A stretch of 64,000 nt of DNA from Rheinheimera texasensis DSM 17496 (GTDB lineage: Bacteria > Pseudomonadota > Gammaproteobacteria > Enterobacterales > Alteromonadaceae): assembly GCF_000711985.1 (NCBI RefSeq), contig NZ_JONU01000007.1, positions 930,001-994,000 of the forward strand, read 5' to 3'. The position numbers and the translations under genes were made by a program. The first letter of the stretch is position 1. Each line of letters begins with the position of its first letter. This document shows positions 49,944 through 57,918 of this stretch, one piece after another. The notes beneath the pieces are model-generated. The model was not told the DNA's origin. It searched no databases and saw nothing but the letters and a program-made list of their open reading frames with translations.

Positions 49944-50963
49944 TTAGCTAAGCATCGGCAGCACAGAATCGCGTTTCACTAAGTTCAGTACAAAACCCTC
50001 GGTATTCTGTTCCTGTGGTTCATCCAACATCCAGCTGATCAGCAAACGTGCGGCACTGGCGGCTATTTCTGCATTCGGCTGGTGGACGGTTGTCAGTCGT
50101 GGCCAGGTCTGGCGTGAAAACGGACTGTCTTCAAAACCGACAATTGACCACTGGCCAGGCACCGGGATTTCATGTAAGCGCGCCGCAAATAAAGCGCCTG
50201 CGGCGATCTCATCGTTACAGCCAAAAATGGCGCTGACTTCACTGCCCTGCTCCAACAATGCAGTAGCCATCTCTATACCAGACTCAAAAGTAAAATCACC
50301 GGCCAGCACATGGCGCGGATCTGGTTCCATCCCCGCTTGTGCGAATGCCCGGCAAAAACCGCGGTAACGCCCAAGCGACGAACGGTGCGCCGGCTGGTAG
50401 CCAAGAAAGGCGATACGGCGATGACCTTGTGCCAGTAAATAGTCGGTAATAGCAAAACCGGCCTGTTCATCATCGACATAGACAGTTGGACATAGGTCGT
50501 CCGGCGCGACGGCACCGGACACAATCCGCACTACTTTGGCCTGTTGCGCCAACAATTCTTTGACCAAATCATTATTTTCAGACAAAGGCGGCGTCAGGAT
50601 CACCCCGCCGACCTGATTACTGCCAATCATATTGGCCAGTTCCTGCCGGACCTGATCCGAGGTCGAATCGGTCGGATGGATCACCAGCTCAAAACCCTTT
50701 TGCCGGCACTGCGACAAAATACCTGTCTGCATTTCAATCACATAGTGACTGTTCGGGTTGTCATAAACAAAAGCCAGCGAAAAAGGCGCGGTGCGCATTA
50801 AGCGAGCTGTGCGGTTCGGCTGGTAGTGCAACTGAGCAATGGCAGACTGCACTCTGGCTTTGATGTCTTCGCTGACCCAGGCTTCGTTGTTGACGACGCG
50901 GGAGACGGTTTTAAACGATACGCCGGCCAGGCTGGCGACGTCTTTAATGGTAGGTTTTTTCAC
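49944..50963 (-). CDS. LacI-family repressor of the GlcNAc operon (NagR-like)
   Basis: 339 residues from GTG 50963; ATG 50993 would add ten residues. HTH PTIKDVASLAGVSFKTVSRV (residues 4-23) plus NRTARLMR hinge helix; ligand domain about 60-335 (QVGGVILTPPLSENND; IVGFEDSPFSRQTWPRLTTV). The recognition helix differs from that of the other LacI protein (21330-22358) at only a few positions (SFKTVSR versus SKKTVSR), fitting two similar CG-centred operators. It lies just upstream of the operators 49877-49914 and on the same strand as the operon. Effector GlcNAc-6-P or similar is inferred. Confidence 0.88.
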   Translation of the reverse strand: MKKPTIKDVASLAGVSFKTVSRVVNNEAWVSEDIKARVQSAIAQLHYQPNRTARLMRTAPFSLAFVYDNPNSHYVIEMQTGILSQCRQKGFELVIHPTDSTSDQVRQELANMIGSNQVGGVILTPPLSENNDLVKELLAQQAKVVRIVSGAVAPDDLCPTVYVDDEQAGFAITDYLLAQGHRRIAFLGYQPAHRSSLGRYRGFCRAFAQAGMEPDPRHVLAGDFTFESGIEMATALLEQGSEVSAIFGCNDEIAAGALFAARLHEIPVPGQWSIVGFEDSPFSRQTWPRLTTVHQPNAEIAASAARLLISWMLDEPQEQNTEGFVLNLVKRDSVLPMLS

Positions 50964-51048
50964 TGCGTTTTCCCTGCACCTGAGAGAGGTCATGAATAAA
51001 AAACTATGACGACTTTATACAGAGACCGACCGGAATACCACAGCCAAA

Positions 51049-51071
51049 ACAGCCGGCATCAAGCCGGCTGT
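51049..51071 (-). terminator. Terminator of the second TonB receptor gene
   Basis: Perfect 9-bp stem ACAGCCGGC (51049-51057) / GCCGGCTGT (51063-51071), 5-nt loop, followed on the minus strand by TTTTGG. It makes the receptor a separate unit from the LacI gene downstream. Confidence 0.7.
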
Positions 51072-51086
51072 GATGACTGGGTCTTA

Positions 51087-53792
51087 TCAGAACTTGTAAC
51101 TGAAGCCCGCGCTGTAAGTACGACCACTGGTGGTAGTGTTGTACTGACGGTCGTTCGAGTCACTGTATTGCTCTTCACGTTCGTTGGTCAGGTTAATCGC
51201 TTCAACCGTGAACTTCAGATTTTCTGACAGCTGATAGAAAGCCGAGAAATCTACGAAAGTGGTTTTATGGAAACCGCGTTCATCTTCATCACGCAGGCCA
51301 CCTTCCACTACACTGATGTACTGACTGCGGTTGGCTGCTGCGATCCGGCCACCCCAGTTGTCCGCTTCGTAGTACAGCGTCATGTTGTAGCTGTTTTTCG
51401 ACAGGCCCGGGAAACTCTTCTCCTGTGTCTGACCGGTTCCCTGCACGTTGCGGTACAGCGCAGTACCATCTACCCAGGTGTAGTTGGCAATAATACCCAA
51501 CTTGTCAAAAGGTGCCGGCAGGAAATCCAGGTCGCGCTGGAATGCAATCTCAGCCCCTTTGATAGTCGACTCATCCGAGTTTTGCGGTGACGTCACATCA
51601 AACAGTGAATCCATAGTGGCACCGTTTGGCAGCAGAGACGCTGGCAGACCGGTGTCGCTGTACTTCACTGTTGTCACTTCGGTCACGATGAAGTTTTCGA
51701 TGTCTTTTTTGAACACAGCTGCCGACAAAGAGCCCACGCCTTCGTAGTACTGCTCGATGGCAAGGTCAAAGTTCACCGACTCAAAGGGTTCCAGATCCGG
51801 GTTACCAACGGTGATTTTACCGACTTCACCAGGAGAACCTGTCATCTGCGCCACGTTGGCTGAGACCGAAATGGCGCTCAGCGCCGGCCGGGTCAGGTTT
51901 TTACTGACTCCGGCGCGCAGCAATAAATCATCTTCCAGTTCATACACCAGGTTGAGGCTCGGTAAAACGCCAGAGTAATCACGGGTAATTTCAACCGGTT
52001 TGCCCTGCGACACACCGATAGAAGTCAGATCAGTTTTGTAATAACGGGCACCGACATTACCACGCAGCACTTTGCCGCCGATCATGCTCTCCCAGCTGTA
52101 TTGGGTGTAAGCCGCATCGGTATTCTCTTCCACTGTGTAAGAGTTGGTCTGGATAATTTTGTCAGTGCCGAGTTTCAGGTCCGAAATGCCATAAAACGCC
52201 TGCAACGCAGCAACATCAGCCTGACGCCAGGACATATTCGGGTGCACGCTGTACACCGAGCTGATCGCGTCGGTCACAGTTTTCACGCCATTATTCAGCG
52301 GCGTCGCTTTTGACTGCACATAACCAGCATCTTCACGGTTATCACCGCTGTTTTTGAATTTCTTCAGGTTAAAGCCAAAATCAAGATTGCTGGTATCTGA
52401 CACGTCATAACGGAAATCGGCTTTGATATTGTCAAAATCAGTAGCGATATAGTCTTCGCGGAAATACAGGTCTTTCACCGCCCAGCCGGCCAGTTGTGCC
52501 GGGTCGAAGTCATAAGTGTTGACGCCGTAATAGCGGTCTTTGGTGAAATCTGTGGTGATACCGCCGGTACGGATCAGGTTCACTTTATCCACACGCGGCT
52601 GGTCGTAATCTGAAGTGCTGGTACCAAACATAAACTTGGCGCCTAAGTTATCACTGATTTGCCAGTCGGCAGTGAGCGACACCTGATTAAACACTGACTC
52701 GTTGTAGTCAGCGCGGTTTTCGGTCTGGATGGTCGAATTGCTGAAACGGGCAAACACAGCTTCTTTATCGCCGTTGTTATCCAGCACGCGCAATTCTTCA
52801 ATGCGGCCAAGCGCAGTACTGGAAGCTCCGCCGGTGGAGATATGGTGTTCGTCCAGGGTGTTTTCCAAAGCGCCATACATATAATCCAGACCAAACTTTA
52901 AGTCGTCGCTATGGCGGTACTGTAATGAAGTCGTGACGCCCAAACGCTCCTGGTCGTTATTCCACACTGAATAACGGTTACCACGGGCAAACCAGATGGT
53001 GCCGGCTGCAGCCTGTGCGGCCAGCGTAGGATCTACAGTGCTGGCGATGCCGTTAGTAGCCCGGACCTGACGCCAGCGGTAAGTGTTATAACCCATTTCG
53101 CGTGAGTTTTTCTGGCTGAAAGCGACAGACGCCAGCGCGCCGAATTTACCCCAGGTATTGGACACCATCCCAACTAAACGTGGGTTGGTTTCATCTGCGT
53201 TGGTATTAGTGCCAATCTGACCGCCAACCGCGCCCTGAAAACCATCGTAGTCAAACGGCTTGGCTGTTCTTAAGTTAACTGTACCACCGATACCACCTTC
53301 GTCCTGATCGGCAGAATATGATTTTTTCACGTCAATCTGGTTAAACAGTTCAGAAGCGAAAATGTTGAAGTCAAAAGCACGCGAGCGGCCCACTGCGCCG
53401 CGGCTGTCCATTGGCGAGGATGAAGTGCCAAGCGCTTCCATACCATTGACCTGCACGCGGGTGAAATCCGGGCCTAAACCGCGCAGAGAAATTTGCCGGC
53501 CTTCACCACCTTCACGGGTGATGGCAATACCTGGCACGCGCTGCAGTGAATCGGCTAAGTTCTGGTCCGGGAAATCAGCGATGTCTTCAGCGACGATAGA
53601 ATCCTGCGCCACCATGGCTTCACGTTTTAAATCTTTGGCTTTGATCACCGAGTCGCGGAAGCCTTTAACTTCAATGACTTCAGTTTCTTCGGCTTTATTA
53701 TTCTGGTTGGTTTGCTGGGCGCCGGCACTGAATGCGGCACCAAGTGCGGCAAGCACGGCCAGCGCAACCGCTGTTTTCTGCTGTTTGTACAT
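51087..53792 (-). CDS. TonB-dependent receptor co-regulated with the ABC importer
   Basis: Outer-membrane transporter, 901 residues. Signal peptide AVALAVLAALGAAFSAGAQQ, TonB box near ETEVIEVKGFRDSV (35-48), plug (about 55-190: DFPDQNLADSLQRVPGIAIT, RQISLRGLGPDFTRVQVNG), barrel ending TYSAGFSYKF with terminal Phe. The promoter region carries TGACACCGGTGTCA at 53866-53879, the core of the operator found at the ABC importer/Gfo-Idh promoter and at the LacI gene 30 kb away. I infer that it delivers the substrate of that importer to the periplasm rather than serving the GlcNAc operon beside it. Confidence 0.92.
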   Translation of the reverse strand: MYKQQKTAVALAVLAALGAAFSAGAQQTNQNNKAEETEVIEVKGFRDSVIKAKDLKREAMVAQDSIVAEDIADFPDQNLADSLQRVPGIAITREGGEGRQISLRGLGPDFTRVQVNGMEALGTSSSPMDSRGAVGRSRAFDFNIFASELFNQIDVKKSYSADQDEGGIGGTVNLRTAKPFDYDGFQGAVGGQIGTNTNADETNPRLVGMVSNTWGKFGALASVAFSQKNSREMGYNTYRWRQVRATNGIASTVDPTLAAQAAAGTIWFARGNRYSVWNNDQERLGVTTSLQYRHSDDLKFGLDYMYGALENTLDEHHISTGGASSTALGRIEELRVLDNNGDKEAVFARFSNSTIQTENRADYNESVFNQVSLTADWQISDNLGAKFMFGTSTSDYDQPRVDKVNLIRTGGITTDFTKDRYYGVNTYDFDPAQLAGWAVKDLYFREDYIATDFDNIKADFRYDVSDTSNLDFGFNLKKFKNSGDNREDAGYVQSKATPLNNGVKTVTDAISSVYSVHPNMSWRQADVAALQAFYGISDLKLGTDKIIQTNSYTVEENTDAAYTQYSWESMIGGKVLRGNVGARYYKTDLTSIGVSQGKPVEITRDYSGVLPSLNLVYELEDDLLLRAGVSKNLTRPALSAISVSANVAQMTGSPGEVGKITVGNPDLEPFESVNFDLAIEQYYEGVGSLSAAVFKKDIENFIVTEVTTVKYSDTGLPASLLPNGATMDSLFDVTSPQNSDESTIKGAEIAFQRDLDFLPAPFDKLGIIANYTWVDGTALYRNVQGTGQTQEKSFPGLSKNSYNMTLYYEADNWGGRIAAANRSQYISVVEGGLRDEDERGFHKTTFVDFSAFYQLSENLKFTVEAINLTNEREEQYSDSNDRQYNTTTSGRTYSAGFSYKF

Positions 53793-53865
53793 ATCTACCC
53801 CTGTTTCTGATGTGTTTGTTTTATCGCCTTTTTTTACCAGTCTCAGCTTTACAGTGAAAGTAATG

Positions 53866-53879
53866 TGACACCGGTGTCA
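53866..53879. promoter_or_regulatory. LacI-type operator upstream of the second TonB receptor
   Basis: Perfect 14-bp palindrome TGACACCGGTGTCA, identical to the core of the 18-bp sites at 15205-15222 and 21196-21213, 74 bp upstream of the receptor start codon. Confidence 0.8.
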
Positions 53880-53905
53880 GCTATGGCGTTTTTTTTACCA
53901 CAGTT

Positions 53906-54174
53906 TTAGGGCGTGTTGACGTCTGGTGTTTGTTTTTGCAGCAGTTTGCAGCTTTTTATGCAAGGCAGTGCGAGCGCCGTGTAGTGATTCTACACAAACG
54001 AGCACTAACGCCGCAGAAAGAGCTGCCAAACGCTGCCCTTCGGGTTCGTTTGGTGGCGCTTTGGGCTTTGTCACTCGTTGCTCACATAGAATAACTATGC
54101 CACGCGCCTCGTTTCGCGCCCAAAACGCCACCAATTCGAACAAAACTCAACCACCAAACATCAACACGCCCTAA
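53906..54174. mobile_element. MITE-like element with 23-bp terminal inverted repeats
   Basis: 269 bp bounded by TTAGGGCGTGTTGACGTCTG (continuing GTG) on the left and its imperfect reverse complement at 54152-54174 on the right; 21 of 23 positions pair. No transposase inside. Reading frames through it (for example 53926-54174 and 53895-54143) are low-complexity and look non-functional. It separates the TonB receptor promoter from the mannose module. I see no clear target-site duplication. Confidence 0.7.
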
Positions 54175-54302
54175 CCAATTTGGCGCAGCACTGTTTTTTT
54201 ACTGCACCAAACCGGCCGGATCTCAAGACGGTATTTCACCCGCTGCAGCGAAAAACTGAGGACTACAAACTCTCAGTCACAGGTCAATACCCTGGCCGCG
54301 CA

Positions 54303-55511
54303 TCAAAACGCGGCCAATACATCCAGACAAGCGCACAGCGTGTGATAATCACACTTAGCGCCGGCACTACTTTTTTCATTGGAAACTTGTTGGTTTTGCC
54401 GGTTTAGCAGGCGATACCAGGCACCGTGCTGATGGTCGACAAAATGCTCCCAGCAATAGCCCCACAGCTGCTGATATTTCTGTAAATACGCCGCATCGCC
54501 AGTGGTTTGATACAAGAGGGCAGCTGCGGCCATAGATTCGGCCTGTACCCAGAAATATTTGTCGTCGTCGCAGCAGACGCCGTCCAAATCATAGCCGTAG
54601 ACCAGACCACCATATTCATGGTCCCAGGCCAGAGCGTAAGCGCGGTCAAACAATTCGGCGGCACGGCGCACTAACGCCGGGTCCGGTGCTAAGCGGTTCA
54701 GCTGCAACAACAACTTCGCCCACTCAGTCTGATGACCAGGCTGAAAGCCCCAGGGCCGGTACAGATTTTTCGGGTCGTCTTTGTTGTATTCAAGGTCCAG
54801 CTGAAACTGCACCGTGTAGTGTTCCCACACTTGCCCACCGCTTAACGCGGCCTGACGCACTGTGATGTTGTGCGCCAGCAGCTGCGCGCGTTCGAGAAAA
54901 TGGCTTTGCTGTGTCGCCTGATACGCCGCCAGCATGGCTTCACACAAATGCATATTGGCGTTCTGGCCGCGATATTCGCTTAACACGCCGTCACGGCTGA
55001 TTTCATCGGCATACAGGCCATACCCGGCCTGCCAAAACCGCTGTTCCAGTAAATCCCAGGTTTGGCTCAGCTTTTCACTGACATCGGCAATTTCAGCCAG
55101 CTGCAGATGGGCATAAGCCAGCAATACAAAGGCATAACCATAAGCCTGCTGCGTCATGATTTCGGGCTGATGCTGACGTAAAGTCCAGGCGTATTGTTGG
55201 GTCGCGCTCTGAAAATGCACAGTTTCAAGGTACTTCAGACCGTGCAGTGCATAAGCGCGGTACTTTTCCGCCAGTTCTTGCTGATCACTCCGCCCTGCCA
55301 GCTCGCGGCTGGCTCTGGCGTAATTGACAATAATGCGGGTGCTGCTGACCAGCTGGCGAAATTCAGGCGCAAACAAGCTGCCGTCATCATAATAATTCTG
55401 GAAATAACCACCGGCAGTATCAATCACCCGCGGGTCGTAAAACCCGAGGATGTCGCTGCAATGCTGCCGGATAAAACCGGCGCTATAAAATTCAGTGGTT
55501 GCTGGTTGCAT
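54303..55511 (-). CDS. AGE-family sugar isomerase/epimerase (mannose isomerase-like)
   Basis: 402 residues, (alpha/alpha)6 barrel of the N-acylglucosamine 2-epimerase family. Conserved: GGYFQNYYDDGSL near 35, RIIVNYARASREL near 58, RGQNANMHLCEAMLAAYQAT near 180 (active-site His), GFQPGHQTEWAKLLLQL near 250 (His), and KCDYHTLCACLDVL at the end. Family members isomerise mannose/fructose or epimerise sugars; with GH92 and ManD next door a mannose isomerase role is likely, but cellobiose or GlcNAc epimerase activity cannot be excluded. Downstream of manD by 39 bp in the same operon. Confidence 0.88.
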   Translation of the reverse strand: MQPATTEFYSAGFIRQHCSDILGFYDPRVIDTAGGYFQNYYDDGSLFAPEFRQLVSSTRIIVNYARASRELAGRSDQQELAEKYRAYALHGLKYLETVHFQSATQQYAWTLRQHQPEIMTQQAYGYAFVLLAYAHLQLAEIADVSEKLSQTWDLLEQRFWQAGYGLYADEISRDGVLSEYRGQNANMHLCEAMLAAYQATQQSHFLERAQLLAHNITVRQAALSGGQVWEHYTVQFQLDLEYNKDDPKNLYRPWGFQPGHQTEWAKLLLQLNRLAPDPALVRRAAELFDRAYALAWDHEYGGLVYGYDLDGVCCDDDKYFWVQAESMAAAALLYQTTGDAAYLQKYQQLWGYCWEHFVDHQHGAWYRLLNRQNQQVSNEKSSAGAKCDYHTLCACLDVLAAF

Positions 55512-55550
55512 CAGCTGTGTTCCTGCCTGCTTGATTAAAAAAACTGCTCA

Positions 55551-56759
55551 TCACCAGTTAAACATAGTGCCGTCTTCTAACCGGTTGACCGGCAGATAAG
55601 CCCGTTTGTACGGGTATTTCGCTGCCAGTTTTTCGTCGATATCGACGCCATGGCCCGGTTTTTCGCCGGCATATAAATAGCCATTGGCGAAGTGATAATC
55701 ATGTGGGAACACTTCGTCAGTGGCCGGGGTGTGGCGCATGTATTCCTGAATACCGAAATTTGGTACCCAGGTATCAAAATGCAGCGCAGCGCCCATCGTG
55801 ATGGGGCTTAAGTCAGTCGCACCATGGAAGCCGGTGCGGACATGATAAAGTTCGGCCAGATGCGCGATCCGGCGCAGATGAGTGATACCGCCGCCGTGCA
55901 CAATGGTGGTGCGGATGTAGTCAATCAGCTGCTCACTAATCAGTTGCTGGCAATCATGGATAGAGGCAAACACTTCACCAACCGCGATAGGCGTCGTGGT
56001 GTGATGGCGGAATAAACGGAAACCTTCCTGCAGTTCGGCCGGTACCGCATCTTCTAACCAGAATAATTTGTACGGTTCCAGTGACTTACCAAGCTGCGCC
56101 GCTTCAATCGGCGTTAGGCGGTGGTGTGTGTCATGCAGCAGATGGTGGTCATAACCATAGGTTTCGCGCAGCACTTTAAACAGCTCCGGCACGCTGTTCA
56201 GATATTTACTGGTGGACCAGACGTTTTCGCTTGGCAGGTCGTTGTCGGCCGGCTCGTAATACATTTTGTCTTTTGACACACCATAAGTGCTGGCAAGGCC
56301 TGGCACACCGGTCTGGGCGCGAATGGCCTTGTAGCCCATCTCGATATAACGGCCGACTTCCGCCACCGTTTCCGCAATGGTATTGCCATTAGCATGGCCA
56401 TACACCATCACGCCGTCACGGCTGCGGCCACCGAGCAGCTGATACAGCGGCATATTAGCGGCTTTGGCTTTGATATCCCACAACGCCACGTCAATAGCGG
56501 CGATGGCGGTCATACCTACCGGGCCACGGCGCCAGTAAGCGCCACGGTAAAAAAATTGCCAGATGTCTTCGATGCGGCTGGCGTCACGACCAATCAGGCA
56601 AGGGATCAGATGGTCCTGCAAATAACTGGCGACCGCCAGCTCGCGGCCGTTTAAGGTCGCATCACCGATGCCATACAGCCCCTGATCCGTGGTGATTTTG
56701 ACCGTGACAAAGTTACGGTCCGGGCAGGTAATAATGACTTTTGCATCAATGATTTTCAT
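55551..56759 (-). CDS. manD: D-mannonate dehydratase, enolase superfamily (ManD)
   Basis: 402 residues, full length. Dehydrates D-mannonate to 2-keto-3-deoxygluconate in the cytosol. The sequence follows ManD/RspA enzymes closely: [20 protein letters not shown] near 23-42, [22 protein letters not shown] near 69-90, [15 protein letters not shown] near 117, [21 protein letters not shown] near 213, ligands in WLEDAVPAE and VGEVF, and [20 protein letters not shown] near 305-325. First gene of the manD-AGE operon, divergent from gntR. No mannonate-producing enzyme is adjacent, which leaves the source of its substrate open. Confidence 0.95.
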   Translation of the reverse strand: MKIIDAKVIITCPDRNFVTVKITTDQGLYGIGDATLNGRELAVASYLQDHLIPCLIGRDASRIEDIWQFFYRGAYWRRGPVGMTAIAAIDVALWDIKAKAANMPLYQLLGGRSRDGVMVYGHANGNTIAETVAEVGRYIEMGYKAIRAQTGVPGLASTYGVSKDKMYYEPADNDLPSENVWSTSKYLNSVPELFKVLRETYGYDHHLLHDTHHRLTPIEAAQLGKSLEPYKLFWLEDAVPAELQEGFRLFRHHTTTPIAVGEVFASIHDCQQLISEQLIDYIRTTIVHGGGITHLRRIAHLAELYHVRTGFHGATDLSPITMGAALHFDTWVPNFGIQEYMRHTPATDEVFPHDYHFANGYLYAGEKPGHGVDIDEKLAAKYPYKRAYLPVNRLEDGTMFNW

Positions 56760-56773
56760 CTGGTTCCTCTGAG

Positions 56774-56789
56774 GTTCCGCACACGGAAC
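56774..56789 (-). other. Small hairpin in the manD leader
   Basis: GTTCCG (56774-56779) / CGGAAC (56784-56789) with a CACA loop lies immediately upstream of the ribosome site AGAGGAACC of manD; it could influence translation, but it is short. Confidence 0.3.
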
Positions 56790-56983
56790 TACTTAAATGC
56801 TATAAAACCCTACTGCCACCGCTGGCATTTGTTTTTACAGACAACGCTGCGGTTTTTTTTCTTTATGGCCTTTCGCGGCACTGGCCTGCTATCAGCAGCT
56901 GTTTCTGCTGTGCTGGTTCGCCATCTGGTCTGACCGCTTACAAACTAAACGCTGAAAAGTTGCGTCTGCTGCGCCTCGCGGCT

Positions 56984-57057
56984 AAATTGGTCAAGCCTGT
57001 TGAATTTAACTTACATCCGGACAGGCCAATTTGCAACTATAAATTTTTGGTCAAACC
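56984..57057. promoter_or_regulatory. Cluster of GntR-type operator candidates before gntR
   Basis: AAATTGGTCAAGCCT (56984-56998), CGGACAGGCCAATTT (57018-57032, inverted orientation) and AATTTTTGGTCAAACC (57042-57057) share TTGGnCA(A/G)(G/A)CC. These lie directly in front of gntR (ATG 57074), in the 314-bp gap shared with manD, consistent with autoregulation and control of manD. Confidence 0.65.
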
Positions 57058-57073
57058 ACTTCTACGGAAACTC

Positions 57074-57808
57074 ATGAACGACAACACGCTTCTTTCCTTG
57101 GCCAACAGTCGCCAGGCTCCGGCACCAAACTCCAGACTCTATCTGCAAATCGCCGATAAACTGGCGCAGCAAATCAACGCCGGCCAGCTTAAACCAGGCA
57201 TGCGATTACCGGCCGAACGCGACCTGGCACAGCAATATGACGTCAGCCGCCAGACTGTGCGGGAAGCGCTGATTGCACTGGAAGTTTCAGGACTGGTCGA
57301 TATCCGGCCGGGTTCCGGTGTTTATGTATTGCAGGAAGCTAGTCTGAAAAGTTCGCTTTTGGCAGAAAACGCACCAGGCCCGCTGGAGATTATGGAAGCA
57401 CGTTTATTACTCGAAGGCGATGCGGCCGCGCTGGCGGCAGAGCGGATCAGTAACGAAGAGCTATTGAAATTAAAGGCTTATTTAAATCAGATGATTAGTC
57501 TGGTGCAGCAACAAAGATCAGCCGAAGCTGAGACTTTTGATGGAAAATTCCACCAGCTCATCGCCAGCGCCACCCGTAACAGTGCTTTGCAATCAATGAT
57601 TGAATGGCTGTGGGCGCTGCGTGAAAGCTCAGAGCTCAGCCAGCTGTTTGCCGAGAAAATCCGCCGCCAGGTCGCAGGCCCCAACATCGAAGCGCATGAA
57701 AAAATCTATTTGTGTTTAAGCCGGCGGGACGCCGCGGGCGCCAAAGCAGCGATGCAATCGCATATAGCGCAGGTGACTGAAGCTTATGTACTTTTAATTG
57801 GCGAGTGA
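57074..57808 (+). CDS. GntR-family (FadR subfamily) regulator of the mannose module
   Basis: 244 residues from ATG 57074; the in-frame extension to 56960 covers the operators and is rejected. Winged helix near 20-85: LYLQIADKLAQQINAGQLKP, RLPAERDLAQQYDVSRQTVR and GLVDIRPGSGVYVL. The FCD effector domain is helical (about 105-235) with EIMEARLLLEGDAAALAAER and FDGKFHQLIASATRNSAL (metal-ligand type His). UxuR/ExuR-type relatives respond to uronate or aldonate intermediates and bind TTGG...CCAA, as repeated here upstream of both gntR and GH92. Divergent from manD. Confidence 0.9.
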   Translation: MNDNTLLSLANSRQAPAPNSRLYLQIADKLAQQINAGQLKPGMRLPAERDLAQQYDVSRQTVREALIALEVSGLVDIRPGSGVYVLQEASLKSSLLAENAPGPLEIMEARLLLEGDAAALAAERISNEELLKLKAYLNQMISLVQQQRSAEAETFDGKFHQLIASATRNSALQSMIEWLWALRESSELSQLFAEKIRRQVAGPNIEAHEKIYLCLSRRDAAGAKAAMQSHIAQVTEAYVLLIGE

Positions 57809-57848
57809 CCTGGCTGCGCGGAGAATCTCCGGACAAACCACCCTCAAC

Positions 57849-57882
57849 CGGTCAGGCCTGTTGCAATTGGACAGGCCAATTG
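57849..57882. promoter_or_regulatory. GntR-type operators before the GH92 gene
   Basis: CAATTGGACAGGCCAATTG (57864-57882) has 7-bp perfect arms; a related CGGTCAGGCCTGTTG precedes it at 57849-57863. The shared GG(T/A)CAGGCC element equals that in front of gntR. Confidence 0.7.
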
Positions 57883-57918
57883 ATATAACCAGCGCAGACC
57901 TCATAAAGGAGCTGGTTG

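Noticed and set aside
53926-54174. Small frames inside the MITE-like element, either strand
   Set aside because: Sequence is repeat-derived; no ribosome site or domain.
56960-57073. Upstream extension of gntR
   Set aside because: Covers the operator repeats; the GntR winged helix needs only the ATG at 57074.
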